Notes under the pieces: model-generated
The model's input: only the letters and a program-made list of their open reading frames with translations
What the model was told of the DNA's origin: nothing
The model's database searches: none
Source of the DNA: CAYNFH01 sp964396385
Lineage (GTDB): Bacteria; Armatimonadota; Chthonomonadetes; Chthonomonadales; CAJBBX01
Length of the DNA stretch: 17,959 bases
Assembly: GCA_964396385.1 (NCBI GenBank)
Contig: CAYNFH010000139.1
Location: forward strand, 1-17,959
Direction of reading: 5' to 3'
Part shown: positions 1 through 7,730 of the stretch, piece by piece
Position numbering within the stretch: position 1 is the stretch's first letter
Layout of the letters: each line of letters starts with the position of its first letter
Translations under genes and position numbers: made by a program

Positions 1-22
1 CCGCTGCAACCCCGACACCCTT

Positions 23-1078
23 TTACTTGCGGCGCGCCTCATACAGCGTCTGAATCGGGATTCGGCGGAGGGGGAGGCGGCGGGGGGCCGAGAAGCCGGC
101 TGCCAGAAGCCACTCTGTGAGCTGGCCCGGCGTGTAGGTCGCCGCGCCGGAGGTGAGGAAGAAGTGGAGCCCCAGGAAAGCCGCCGCGTCCGGCGCCCGT
201 CCGGAGGGCGAGGCGAAGTAGTCCAGTACCGCCAGCGTGCCATCCGGCTGGAGGACCTCCCGGACCCGCCGGAATAGCTCCACGTTCTGCTCAGGCGTCA
301 GGTGATGGATGATCTGGAACGCCAGCGCGCCGGAGTAGGGCTCCCCTTGCTCCGGATCCGGGAGCGGGTCGGACAGGATGTCGCCCTCCAGGAACCGTAC
401 CCGGTCCGGCATCCTCTCGCGGGCGATGATCTCCCGCCCGATACGGGCGCTGCCGGGGAGGTCCACCACGGTGGCGCGCATCCCTGGGTACCGCTTGCAG
501 AGCTCCGCGGCGAACCAGCCATGGCCCCCCGCGAGGTCCAGGATGCGCTTCGGCTCCGGAGGGAGATGGAGCCTGGCGGCGACCTCCGGCGCGGAGAGCC
601 GGGCGAGCTGGAACATCGCCTCGATGTACCGCCGCCAGCGCGGGTCCTCCTCGCCGAAGTCGTGGATCTGGTAGGGGCGGCCGGTCTGCACCACCTCTTC
701 CAGATGAGACCACCACTCCCACTGGTCGTAGTTGAACTCCAGGAACGCGCCGACGTAGGTGGGGGACTGCGGGTCGAGCCATCGCCGCGCTCGCGAGGTG
801 AGGCGGTACCGGTCCCGCTTGCGCTTCACGTGCCCGAGGGCGGTCAGGCAGTCCAGCAGGAGTAGCGCGCCGTCCGGATTGAGGCCGCGGCCGCGCGCAA
901 CGTCCGCAGCGGTAGAGTCTGCCCGGGCGAGCTCGGCGTAGATGCCGAGCCGTACGCCGGCCATGACCACGCGCGTGGTCCCCATCCCGAACATGGCTTC
1001 CGCAACGGGGACCGGGCCGAGGTTGAGCCAGAGGGCCAGCCGCTCCAGGATGGTGTCTGGCCGCATCGTCGGCCGCAT
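23..1078 (-). CDS. SAM-dependent O-methyltransferase with winged-helix dimerisation domain
   Basis: The 351-residue protein has the two-part layout of acetylserotonin/hydroxyneurosporene-type O-methyltransferases. Residues about 30-105 look like the N-terminal winged-helix dimerisation domain. A Rossmann methyltransferase domain follows, with the SAM-binding motif DLAGGHGWFA at 181-190, an acidic residue after strand 2 (VVDLPG, Asp206) and an IIHHLTPE segment at 256-263 where the family carries its catalytic-region histidine. It should transfer a methyl group from SAM to a small hydroxylated molecule in the cytoplasm; the substrate cannot be read. ATG at 1078 is preferred over the in-frame ATG at 1066 because GGAGG lies 7 bases upstream of it. 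It follows the EAL gene on the same strand after about 50 bases without an evident terminator, so the two may be co-transcribed. The family call is strong. Confidence 0.88.
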   Translation of the reverse strand: MRPTMRPDTILERLALWLNLGPVPVAEAMFGMGTTRVVMAGVRLGIYAELARADSTAADVARGRGLNPDGALLLLDCLTALGHVKRKRDRYRLTSRARRWLDPQSPTYVGAFLEFNYDQWEWWSHLEEVVQTGRPYQIHDFGEEDPRWRRYIEAMFQLARLSAPEVAARLHLPPEPKRILDLAGGHGWFAAELCKRYPGMRATVVDLPGSARIGREIIARERMPDRVRFLEGDILSDPLPDPEQGEPYSGALAFQIIHHLTPEQNVELFRRVREVLQPDGTLAVLDYFASPSGRAPDAAAFLGLHFFLTSGAATYTPGQLTEWLLAAGFSAPRRLPLRRIPIQTLYEARRK

Positions 1079-1129
1079 AGGTTCGCCTCCCCCGATCCCT
1101 TCGGCGGCCGGCGGCCGGTTTCCCGGTAG

Positions 1130-2263
1130 TTAGGCAGCGCGCAGGATGTGCTGGAACACGTCCTGGCGTATGGGCTGCGGGGGATTGGCCGGAAGGGCGA
1201 AGAGGAATCCCTGAACGTAGTCGACCCCCGCCTCGAGGCACGCCTTGAGCTGCGCCTCCGTCTCGATCCCCTCCGCCACCACGCGCGTGTTGAGCTTCTT
1301 GGCCAGGGAGACGATGGAGTCCAGCGTGTGGCGCGCGGAGGAGCTGGAGGCCGCCCCGGCCGAGATCTCGCGGTCTACCTTCACGTAGTCTGGCTCCAGC
1401 TCGGCCAGGTACTGCAGCGAGGAGAATCCGCTGCCGATATCGTCCAGCGCGATCCCCGCGCCCCGCTGCCGGTAGTAGTCCAGGATTCGGCGGAGCCGCT
1501 CCGTGCTCTCTATCTCTTCCGTTTCGACCACTTCGAAGACGAGCTGCGAAATCTCCAAACCGTGCTGCTCGGCCGCCTCGATGGTCGTGGTGAGGGAGAG
1601 CGCCGGGTCGTAGATAGCGCCCGGCAGGAAATTGATGAAGAACCGGCCGCCGTCCCGGGAGAGGGTGGCCGCGTCGCGGATGGCGGAGATGCGCGCCTGG
1701 CGGTCGAGCTGGTGCTGCAGATTCAGCACGCTGCAGGCGTAGATGAGCTGCCCCGCGGGCAGGATCTCGTCGGTCTCCGGGTTCCGGGCGCGGATGAGCG
1801 CTTCGTACCCGAACCGATCGCCGGTCCGCGCGTCCAGGATGGGATGGAAGACGCTGAACAGCCAGTCGTCCCGCAGCGCCTGCATCACCCACGCCACCTC
1901 GGCGTGCTCCAGGAACATGGGCAGGCTCTCCGCGTGCAGGAAGGCAGACAGCATGCCTTTTGGGGAATCCGCTCCGCCGGCAAAGACGCCCTTGATGCGG
2001 GTATGCAGTGTGCGCGGGATGAGCGTGAGCACCACGCTGAGCGCTCCGAGCTCCCGCCTGGAGGTTGCGACGGCGAGGGCCAGGCCCTGGCGGGTGTAGG
2101 GGAAGCCGCAGGAGTCCAGCGCCGCCGTCAGCGCGGCGTCCGCGTCCGCGTCCATGGGGACCAGGAGCAGCACTTCGTCCTGCTCCGGCATGCCCGCCAT
2201 CACCACGTCAAAGCAGGGGCAGCCCTTTTCGCTCGCCCAGTTCATCTCCAGCAGCGTTGTCAC
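1130..2263 (-). CDS. EAL-domain cyclic di-GMP phosphodiesterase with uncharacterised N-terminal domain
   Basis: A 377-residue protein whose C-terminal half (about 130-377) is an EAL domain, which hydrolyses c-di-GMP to pGpG. The expected catalytic and metal ligands are visible: Glu154 in YEAL, Asn211 in FINFLPG, Glu244 in VFEVVE, Asp274-Asp275 in LDDIGSG, Lys295 in YVKVD, Glu331 in AEGIE and Gln351 in VQGF, so activity is likely. Residues 1-125 match no domain I recognise and have no GGDEF motif or membrane segment; they may be a sensory input, and an early CPC motif (about 15-17) could bind metal. The start chosen is GTG at 2263, because a strong Shine-Dalgarno sequence lies 5 bases upstream; the upstream ATG at 2371 lacks one. 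The protein is predicted to be soluble. c-di-GMP often controls type IV pili, but the pilus genes lie 7 kb away. Confidence 0.9.
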   Translation of the reverse strand: MTTLLEMNWASEKGCPCFDVVMAGMPEQDEVLLLVPMDADADAALTAALDSCGFPYTRQGLALAVATSRRELGALSVVLTLIPRTLHTRIKGVFAGGADSPKGMLSAFLHAESLPMFLEHAEVAWVMQALRDDWLFSVFHPILDARTGDRFGYEALIRARNPETDEILPAGQLIYACSVLNLQHQLDRQARISAIRDAATLSRDGGRFFINFLPGAIYDPALSLTTTIEAAEQHGLEISQLVFEVVETEEIESTERLRRILDYYRQRGAGIALDDIGSGFSSLQYLAELEPDYVKVDREISAGAASSSSARHTLDSIVSLAKKLNTRVVAEGIETEAQLKACLEAGVDYVQGFLFALPANPPQPIRQDVFQHILRAA

Positions 2264-2268
2264 GTCTG

Positions 2269-2280
2269 TCCTCCCTCCTC
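2269..2280 (-). promoter_or_regulatory. Strong ribosome binding site of the EAL gene
   Basis: On the minus strand this reads GAGGAGGGAGGA, ending 5 bases before the GTG at 2261-2263. It decides the start codon of the EAL gene and excludes the longer reading frame beginning at 2371. Confidence 0.7.
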
Positions 2281-2478
2281 GTCCGTCCAACAGGGGCGGA
2301 CTGCCGGCATCGGTACTCCTGGTACAATTGTCGGCTCGGTCCGCGCCACTCCTCAGCCTGTCCCTTTCCACGTCCGCGCTGGAATCCTCATCCGCAATCT
2401 CCCCGGAATTGCCCTCGTGTGACGCAATTCACGCGTGGACTGTAGCAGGGGGCACGGAAAGCGGGGCACGCGGGGCTC

Positions 2479-2484
2479 TATAAT
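2479..2484 (+). promoter_or_regulatory. Candidate -10 box upstream of the 71-residue orphan gene
   Basis: A perfect sigma-70 -10 hexamer, TATAAT, lies 37 bases before the ATG at 2521. No good TTGACA-like -35 box is seen 16-18 bases upstream, and there is no TG extension. In this GC-rich surrounding a chance consensus hexamer is uncommon, and its position fits a short leader. The rest of the 2264-2520 divergent region shows no clear operator or structured RNA. Confidence 0.4.
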
Positions 2485-2520
2485 GGCGGCATAGTCACCG
2501 CGAGGATGGAGGGGAAACCG

Positions 2521-2736
2521 ATGGCCCGCTACTTTGTGGACGTCATGCTTCAGTTTCCGGCGATGCCGGAGCCGTATCGGGTACAGGTCCCAGTGCGGCA
2601 GCTCTACTTCCTGGACCGGCACACCATCCGCATCGTGGGTCCGGACGGCGCCGTTGTGTACCGCATGCCGCCGGGCATGGCCTGCGGCGAGTGGGTGGAC
2701 ATGTTCCGTTCGCCCGGGGCTGTGTGGGCGAATTAG
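2521..2736 (+). CDS. Small hypothetical protein, 71 residues
   Basis: I do not recognise this protein. It begins MARYFVDVMLQFPAMPEPYR and looks like a small all-beta or alpha-beta cytoplasmic protein: alternating hydrophobic strands (YRVQVPV, HTIRIVGPDGAVVYRM) end in a tryptophan-containing tail. There is no signal peptide, membrane segment or cysteine pair; a single Cys is near residue 55. ATG at 2521 is preferred over the in-frame ATG at 2506 because a GGAGGGG Shine-Dalgarno sequence lies just before it. It stands alone on the plus strand behind a TATAAT box, and its TAG stop overlaps the TAA stop of the convergent threonine aldolase. Coding is supported by the ribosome binding site and promoter spacing, but the function is unknown. 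Confidence 0.6.
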   Translation: MARYFVDVMLQFPAMPEPYRVQVPVRQLYFLDRHTIRIVGPDGAVVYRMPPGMACGEWVDMFRSPGAVWAN

Positions 2737-3761
2737 CGCGAGGTGATGCGGCGGAACGCGGCCACGACCGCGTCGATGTCTTCGGCGTCTACGTCGTGGT
2801 GCGTCACCAGACGGATCTGCCGGGGACCGGTCGATAGGCACCGGACCCGCTCCCTGCCGAGCGCGGCCACCACCTCCTCGGCAGGGCGCTCCGTACCAAA
2901 GTAGACCATGTTGGTCTGGACCGCCGCGGGATCCACGTCGATGCCACGCAGCCCCGCCATACCCTCGGCAAGCCGCCGCGCGTTGCGGTGGTCCTCCGCA
3001 AGTCGGTCCACCATCTGCTCCAGCGCCACCAGCCCGCAAGCGGCCAGCACTCCCGCCTGGCGCATGCCGCCGCCCAGCATCTTGCGCATTCGCCGAGCCC
3101 GCTCCACGAACTCCCGCGTGCCGCACAGCAGGGAGCCCACCGGGCAGCCGAGCCCTTTGGAGAGACAGAAGGAGACGGAGTCGGCCTGCGCCGCGTACTC
3201 GGAAGCCGGCACACCCGATGCGACCGCCGCGTTGAAGATGCGCGCCCCGTCCAGGTGCACCTTGAGCCCCCGCCGCTGCGCCAGCGCGTACAGCTCGCGG
3301 TGGATGGCCAGCGGAATGATGGCGCCCCCTGCACGGTTGTGCGTGTTCTCCAGCACCAGCAGCGTGGTGCCCGGCGCGTGCAGGTTCGGGGAGCTGATGG
3401 CCGCCTCGATCTCGGCCGGATCCGGCACGCCCCGCCGGCTGCGGAACTGCCGCGTGAGCACTCCCGCCACCACGGCCGGTCCCGCCACCTCGTAGCGCAG
3501 GGAGTGGGCGTCCCAATCCAGCAGTATCTCGTCGCCGGGTTGCGTGTGGACCTTGATCGCAATGGTGTTGCCCATCGTGCCTGACGGCACAAAGAGCGCG
3601 GCCTCCTTGCCCATCCGGTTCGCCGCAGTCTCCTCCAGGCGCTGGATGGTCGGATCGTCCCCCAGAACGTCATCGCCCACCTCGGCCTCGGCCATGGCTT
3701 TTCTCATCGCCGGAGTCGGGCGGGTGACCGTATCGCTGCGCAGGTCCACGTACACGTGCAT
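2733..3761 (-). CDS. ltaE: Low-specificity L-threonine aldolase
   Basis: The 342-residue length is typical for LtaE. This PLP-dependent fold-type I enzyme cleaves L-threonine or L-allo-threonine to glycine and acetaldehyde in the cytoplasm. It opens with the family signature VDLRSDTVTRPTPAMR (5-20) and has EVGDDVLGDDPT (27-38). Active-site residues are visible: His86 in the position that stacks on PLP, HLDGAR (169-174) with the PLP-contacting Asp171 and Arg174, and the Schiff-base lysine Lys202 in SKGLGCPVGS. Start ATG at 3761 has AGGAG about 7 bases upstream. It is a single-gene unit, divergent from the oxidoreductase gene and convergent with the small orphan, whose stop codon it overlaps. 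Some relatives act on phenylserine or beta-hydroxy amino acids, so the exact substrate preference is open. Confidence 0.93.
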   Translation of the reverse strand: MHVYVDLRSDTVTRPTPAMRKAMAEAEVGDDVLGDDPTIQRLEETAANRMGKEAALFVPSGTMGNTIAIKVHTQPGDEILLDWDAHSLRYEVAGPAVVAGVLTRQFRSRRGVPDPAEIEAAISSPNLHAPGTTLLVLENTHNRAGGAIIPLAIHRELYALAQRRGLKVHLDGARIFNAAVASGVPASEYAAQADSVSFCLSKGLGCPVGSLLCGTREFVERARRMRKMLGGGMRQAGVLAACGLVALEQMVDRLAEDHRNARRLAEGMAGLRGIDVDPAAVQTNMVYFGTERPAEEVVAALGRERVRCLSTGPRQIRLVTHHDVDAEDIDAVVAAFRRITSR

Positions 3762-3818
3762 GCAAATTGCTCCTTTGCTGAGCCGTTCGGTAGGGACGCA
3801 CGGGGGTCCTGCCGAATC

Positions 3819-3873
3819 GAGGTGAGAGGTGAGAGGTGAGAGGTGAGAAACCCGGGCGTTCAGGCGTTCAGGT
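3819..3873 (+). repeat. Tandem short repeats: GAGGTGA x4, then GTTCAGGY x2
   Basis: Four perfect copies of the heptamer GAGGTGA fill 3819-3846. After a GAAA and a short spacer come two octamers, GTTCAGGC (3858-3865) and GTTCAGGT (3866-3873). The array lies between the divergent ltaE and oxidoreductase genes and ends 23 bases before the oxidoreductase ATG. The same two units recur in the same order at 16901-16950, and the octamer also recurs at 9363-9402 on the other strand. Confidence 0.85.
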
Positions 3874-3895
3874 TATAGCGGGCGAGGAGGGGTTG

Positions 3896-4966
3896 ATGGC
3901 GGATAAGTACAGGGTGGCGGTAATAGGGGCCGGCAAGCCGTGGAAGACGGAGGGCGCCACGGGCTTCGGCATGGCGCACGGGCATGTGAAGGGCTATCTA
4001 GCCACCGGCAAGTGCGAGCTGGTCGCCGTCGCCGACATCAGCGAGGAGAACGCGAAAGCCTTCGTGGAGAAGTTCGGGTCTGGCAAGGTCTACCTGGACT
4101 ACCACAAGATGCTCGCCGCGGAGAAGCCGGACATCGTAAGCATCTGCACCTGGCCGCACCTGCACGAGCCGATGACCCTGGCGGCAGCCGAATCCGGCGC
4201 GAAGGGCATCTACTGCGAAAAGCCCATGGCCCCCACCTGGGGCGAATCGAAGCGCATGCATGAGGCCTGTGTGCGGAACGGCGTCACGCTGGCCTTCAAC
4301 CACCAGCGGCGGTTCCTGGAGCCCTTCCAGCGCGCCAAGGCCATGCTGAAGGATGGCGTCATCGGTGAGCTGAAGCGCATCGAGGGGCAGTGCGGCGACA
4401 TGTTCGACTGGGGCACCCACTGGCTGGACATGTTCTTCTTCTACAACGACGAGACGCCCGCCGAGTGGGTGATAGGGCAGATCGATTCCCGCGAGGAGAA
4501 GTCGGTATTTGGTGCGCCGCTGGAGAACCAGGGCATTTGCCACTTCAAGTTTCTCAATGAAGTGCGGGCCACGCTCCTCACGGGCTACGAAGCGGCCATC
4601 GGCTGCGCCAACCGCCTGATCGGTACGGAGGGAGTGATCGAGATCGGCTGGTCCGCTCCCTGGCTGAGGGTCTGGGCCACGGGCGACGCCGAGTGGAGGA
4701 CGGAGCCGACGGAGGAGGGCATCCACGACGGCATTGCCATCGACTACGCCGTCGCGGACTTTGTCCATGCGCTGGATACGGGCAAGCGGCCCCTGCTCTC
4801 CAGCTACAACGCCATTCAATCGACCGAGGTGATCTTCGCCACCTATGAGAGCAGCCGTCGGCGCGGACGGGTGGACCTGCCGCTCCAGCAGGAGGATTCG
4901 GCCTTCCTCACCATGCTGGAATCCGGCGAGGTCGGCCCCAAGCGAACTACCCCACCGAAGTCGTAG
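3896..4966 (+). CDS. Gfo/Idh/MocA family NAD(P)-dependent oxidoreductase
   Basis: The protein has 356 residues. The N-terminal Rossmann domain (about 4-125) carries VAVIGAG at the first turn, an acidic strand-2 end (VAVADIS, Asp47) and the conserved dinucleotide/catalytic motif EKPMAP at 108-113. The C-terminal alpha-beta domain (about 130-340) carries DWGTHWLDM (171-179), whose His175 lies where family members have the catalytic histidine. It should oxidise or reduce a sugar or inositol-like substrate, which is unknown. The glycine turn reads GAGKPW rather than GxGxxG and is followed by a longer TEGATGFGMAHGH loop, a variant suggesting a distinct subgroup. ATG at 3896 is chosen because GGCGAGGAGGGG directly precedes it; an ATG at 3836 lies inside the tandem repeats. 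The cyclase gene follows after 26 bases. Confidence 0.9.
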   Translation: MADKYRVAVIGAGKPWKTEGATGFGMAHGHVKGYLATGKCELVAVADISEENAKAFVEKFGSGKVYLDYHKMLAAEKPDIVSICTWPHLHEPMTLAAAESGAKGIYCEKPMAPTWGESKRMHEACVRNGVTLAFNHQRRFLEPFQRAKAMLKDGVIGELKRIEGQCGDMFDWGTHWLDMFFFYNDETPAEWVIGQIDSREEKSVFGAPLENQGICHFKFLNEVRATLLTGYEAAIGCANRLIGTEGVIEIGWSAPWLRVWATGDAEWRTEPTEEGIHDGIAIDYAVADFVHALDTGKRPLLSSYNAIQSTEVIFATYESSRRRGRVDLPLQQEDSAFLTMLESGEVGPKRTTPPKS

Positions 4967-4992
4967 CGTAAATAGCCGCGGGTGCGATACTG

Positions 4993-7692
4993 ATGATTCC
5001 GGGCGGCACCATCACATTTCTATTCACCGACATCGAGGGCAGCACGGCCCGCTGGGAGCAGGACGCCCAGGCGATGGGGCCGGAGCTGGCCCGCCACGAT
5101 GCCGCGCTTCGCGCCGCCCTGGAAGGGCACGGCGGCCACGTCTTCAAGCGGATAGGGGACTCCTTCCTCGCCGCGTTTGCCACGGCACCGGAGGCGGTCG
5201 GCGCGGCGCTCGAAGCGCAGTACGCCCTCGCCCGCGAAGCTCCCGGCCTCGCGGTGCGCATAGCCCTGGCCACCGGGGCCGCTGATGCTCGCGACGAGGA
5301 CTACTTCGGTCCGCCTCTCAACCGCGCCGCCAGGCTGCTCGCGGCCGGCCACGGAGGACAGGTCCTCCTATCGGAGGCGACGCGTGCGCTGGCCCAGGGC
5401 GCCCTCCCGGAGGGGGCGAGCCTCCGCCCACTCGGCAGCCACCGGCTCAAGGACCTTCAGCAACCCGAGGCCATCTACCAGCTCCTCCATCCGGAGCTCC
5501 GCACGGAGTTTCCGCCGCTCCGCACGCTGGAGAACCATCCCAATAACCTCCCGCGGCAGACCTCCAGCTTCATCGGCCGGGAGCGCGAGATAGCCCGGGT
5601 CAAGGAGCTGCTGGCGCAGACCTGCATCCTGACCCTCACGGGACCCGGCGGCTGCGGCAAGACCCGCCTGGCGCTCCAGGCGGCCGCCGACCTCCTGGAG
5701 CAGTATCCGGACGGCGTCTGGCTCGTGGAGCTGGCGCCCCTGACGGATCCCGCCCTCATCCCGCAGGCCGTCGCCTCGACCTTTAACGTGCGGCAGGAGG
5801 GGCAGGCGGACCTGATGGCGGCCATAACAGCCTACCTGCGGGAGAGACGCCTCTTGCTGCTGCTGGACAACTGCGAGCACCTCCGCGCGGACGCCGCGCG
5901 CCTGGCTGCTTCTCTCCTGCGCGCTTGCCCGGGACTCACCGTCCTGGCCACCANNNNNNNNNNGCCGTTCCCACCCCGGAGCGCCGGCCACACGCCGCCC
6001 ACCCGCCGCGAGGGACTGGGCGTGCCGGGAGAGACCACGTGGATAGTGCCCTCCCTGGAGCTGCCGGAGCCCGACAAGCAGACCTCCCTCAAGCGGCTGG
6101 CTCAGTACGAGGCCATGGCGCTCTTCACGGCCCGGGCGCGCTCCGTTCGACCGGACTTCGAGCTGAAGACGCGGGAACAGGCGCTCACCTGCGCCCGCCT
6201 CTGCCGGACCCTCGACGGCATTCCGCTTGCCCTCGAGATCGCCGCCGCCTGGGTGGGCACCCTGTCGGTGGAGCAGATCGGCCAGCGCCTCGGCATGTGC
6301 ATGTCCACTCCGGTCGGCCACGTGGCGGACCCCCGGCAGGAGACGCTCGCCGCCACCATCCAGTGGAGCTATGACCTGCTCACGGAGAAGGAGCGCCTGC
6401 TCCTGAACCGCCTCTCCGTTTTTGCCGGCGGCTGCACCCTGGAGGCCGCAGAGCACGTCTGCAGCGGCGACGGCATAGAAGATGCAGAGATACCCTCGTT
6501 GCTCGCCGGACTGGTCCGAAAGTCGCTGGTCGCGCGGGAGCAGACTCCCAACCAGCGTACTCGCTACCGCCTCTTGGAGACCATTGGGGCTTACTGCCGC
6601 GACCGACTGGACCGCCAGGGTGCAGCGGATAAGCTGCGGGACAGGCACCGCGACTACTTCCTCGCGCTCGCGGAAGAGGCAGAGCCGAATCTCCAGAAGC
6701 CGGACCAGAAGGAGTGGCTGGACCGGCTCGACGAGGATCACGACAACCTTCGGGCGGGATTGAAGTGGTCGGCAACGGGCGAGGCGCGTCTGAGGATGGC
6801 TATCGCCCTTCACCGCTTCTGGTACGTGCGGGGTTATCTGAGTGAAGGACGAAGCTGGCTCCAGGGAGCCATTACCAGAGCGCGATCTGCAGAGCCCCGC
6901 ATTGTAGCCCGCGGTCGCAATGCGCTCGGCATCCTGGCGTGGGCGTCCGGTGACCTGGAAGCCGCGAGGCTGGAGTTTGAAGAATGCCTGGCAGTCTTCC
7001 GCAAATTGAAGGACCTGCAGCGCGCCTCGATGATCCTGAACAATCTGGGTATTATCGCCGCGCGCCTTGGCGACTTCGTCCGGGCCAGAGCACTGTTTCA
7101 GGAAAGCTATGATTACTGGCAAACAGTCGGTGATGCAGCTCGCAGCGCAATGGCACTTACCAACATGGCCGGGGTCTCCCTTGACCTCGGCGATCTGGAC
7201 ACCGCCTCGCCCTGGTATGAAGCTGCCCTGAGGACTTTCCGAGAGCTCCGTGACAACGCGAATATCGCCAACGTGCTCCATGATCTCGGAATCATCGCGA
7301 CAATGCGCCGTGACCTTAGCACTGCCCGGGTCTCGCACCTCGAGAGCCTGGAAATTCGCAAGGAGTTGGCAGACAAACGCGGGATAGCGTACTCACTTTC
7401 CGGGCTCGCACTCCTACAGGAACAGGCAGGCAAAGTGTCGAAGGCTGCCGAACTGATTGGTGCTTCTGAGACCTTGAGAGAATCGATTGAGGCGACAAGG
7501 GAGTCTCCTACGAGAATCGATATTGATTCTCTGGTGGTGAGGCTCCGGCAGGCCCTCGGTAACGAAGAGTTTGACGCCGCTTGGCGGCGCGGCAGCGGGT
7601 GGAGTCTGGCCGAAGCTGTCGAGCACGGACTTGACCCGGAGATTGATGACAATGTAGCTGAAGCGGTACGTGTTGAAGTTGCAAGAAGCTGA
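4993..7692 (+). CDS. Class III adenylate cyclase-NTPase-TPR protein, interrupted by an assembly gap
   Basis: About 899 residues. Residues 1-165 form a class III nucleotide cyclase domain: metal-binding Asp13 (FTDIEGST) and Asp56 (RIGDSF), candidate base-selecting Lys52 and Asp103, and transition-state Asn110 and Arg114 (NRAAR), so cAMP synthesis is plausible. Residues about 190-480 form a STAND-type ATPase with Walker A GPGGCGKT (217-224), Walker B LLLLLDN (Asp292) and a GIPLALEIAA sensor-like motif. A winged-helix region follows, and about 635-815 hold TPR repeats. No DNA-binding HTH is seen. Such proteins are thought to couple ligand sensing by TPRs to cyclase output. Ten N lie at codons 321-324, beside extra residues that break the usual (A)TSRExLG motif. 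No clear Shine-Dalgarno sequence precedes the ATG, but MIPGGTITFLFTDIEGST matches the normal family N-terminus. GC content falls towards the 3' end. Confidence 0.85.
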   Translation: MIPGGTITFLFTDIEGSTARWEQDAQAMGPELARHDAALRAALEGHGGHVFKRIGDSFLAAFATAPEAVGAALEAQYALAREAPGLAVRIALATGAADARDEDYFGPPLNRAARLLAAGHGGQVLLSEATRALAQGALPEGASLRPLGSHRLKDLQQPEAIYQLLHPELRTEFPPLRTLENHPNNLPRQTSSFIGREREIARVKELLAQTCILTLTGPGGCGKTRLALQAAADLLEQYPDGVWLVELAPLTDPALIPQAVASTFNVRQEGQADLMAAITAYLRERRLLLLLDNCEHLRADAARLAASLLRACPGLTVLATXXXXPFPPRSAGHTPPTRREGLGVPGETTWIVPSLELPEPDKQTSLKRLAQYEAMALFTARARSVRPDFELKTREQALTCARLCRTLDGIPLALEIAAAWVGTLSVEQIGQRLGMCMSTPVGHVADPRQETLAATIQWSYDLLTEKERLLLNRLSVFAGGCTLEAAEHVCSGDGIEDAEIPSLLAGLVRKSLVAREQTPNQRTRYRLLETIGAYCRDRLDRQGAADKLRDRHRDYFLALAEEAEPNLQKPDQKEWLDRLDEDHDNLRAGLKWSATGEARLRMAIALHRFWYVRGYLSEGRSWLQGAITRARSAEPRIVARGRNALGILAWASGDLEAARLEFEECLAVFRKLKDLQRASMILNNLGIIAARLGDFVRARALFQESYDYWQTVGDAARSAMALTNMAGVSLDLGDLDTASPWYEAALRTFRELRDNANIANVLHDLGIIATMRRDLSTARVSHLESLEIRKELADKRGIAYSLSGLALLQEQAGKVSKAAELIGASETLRESIEATRESPTRIDIDSLVVRLRQALGNEEFDAAWRRGSGWSLAEAVEHGLDPEIDDNVAEAVRVEVARS
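5954..5963. other. Assembly gap of 10 N inside the ATPase domain
   Basis: A run of exactly 10 N, typical of a scaffold placeholder whose true length is unknown. The reading frame happens to stay open across it. On the right, residues 325-337 (PFPPRSAGHTPPT) are not expected in this family before the REGLGVPGE segment. Confidence 0.97.
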
Positions 7693-7730
7693 TGTAGTCG
7701 TCGGGCCCAAATCCTGGAGGAGAGAGGACC

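Noticed and set aside
291..1892. Minus-strand open frame of 533 codons spanning the methyltransferase and EAL genes
   Set aside because: It runs out of phase through two well-supported genes, is low in complexity and has no recognisable domain.
5954..5963. Treating the cyclase-ATPase gene as a pseudogene
   Set aside because: The frame stays open on both sides and family motifs continue after the gap; the break is an assembly placeholder, so its true state cannot be judged.
5368..7338. Very long open frame on the minus strand (over 600 codons) opposite the cyclase-ATPase gene
   Set aside because: It is a by-product of high-GC codon use; its translation is Arg/Gly/Ala-rich with no family motif, while the plus strand has clear cyclase, Walker and TPR motifs.
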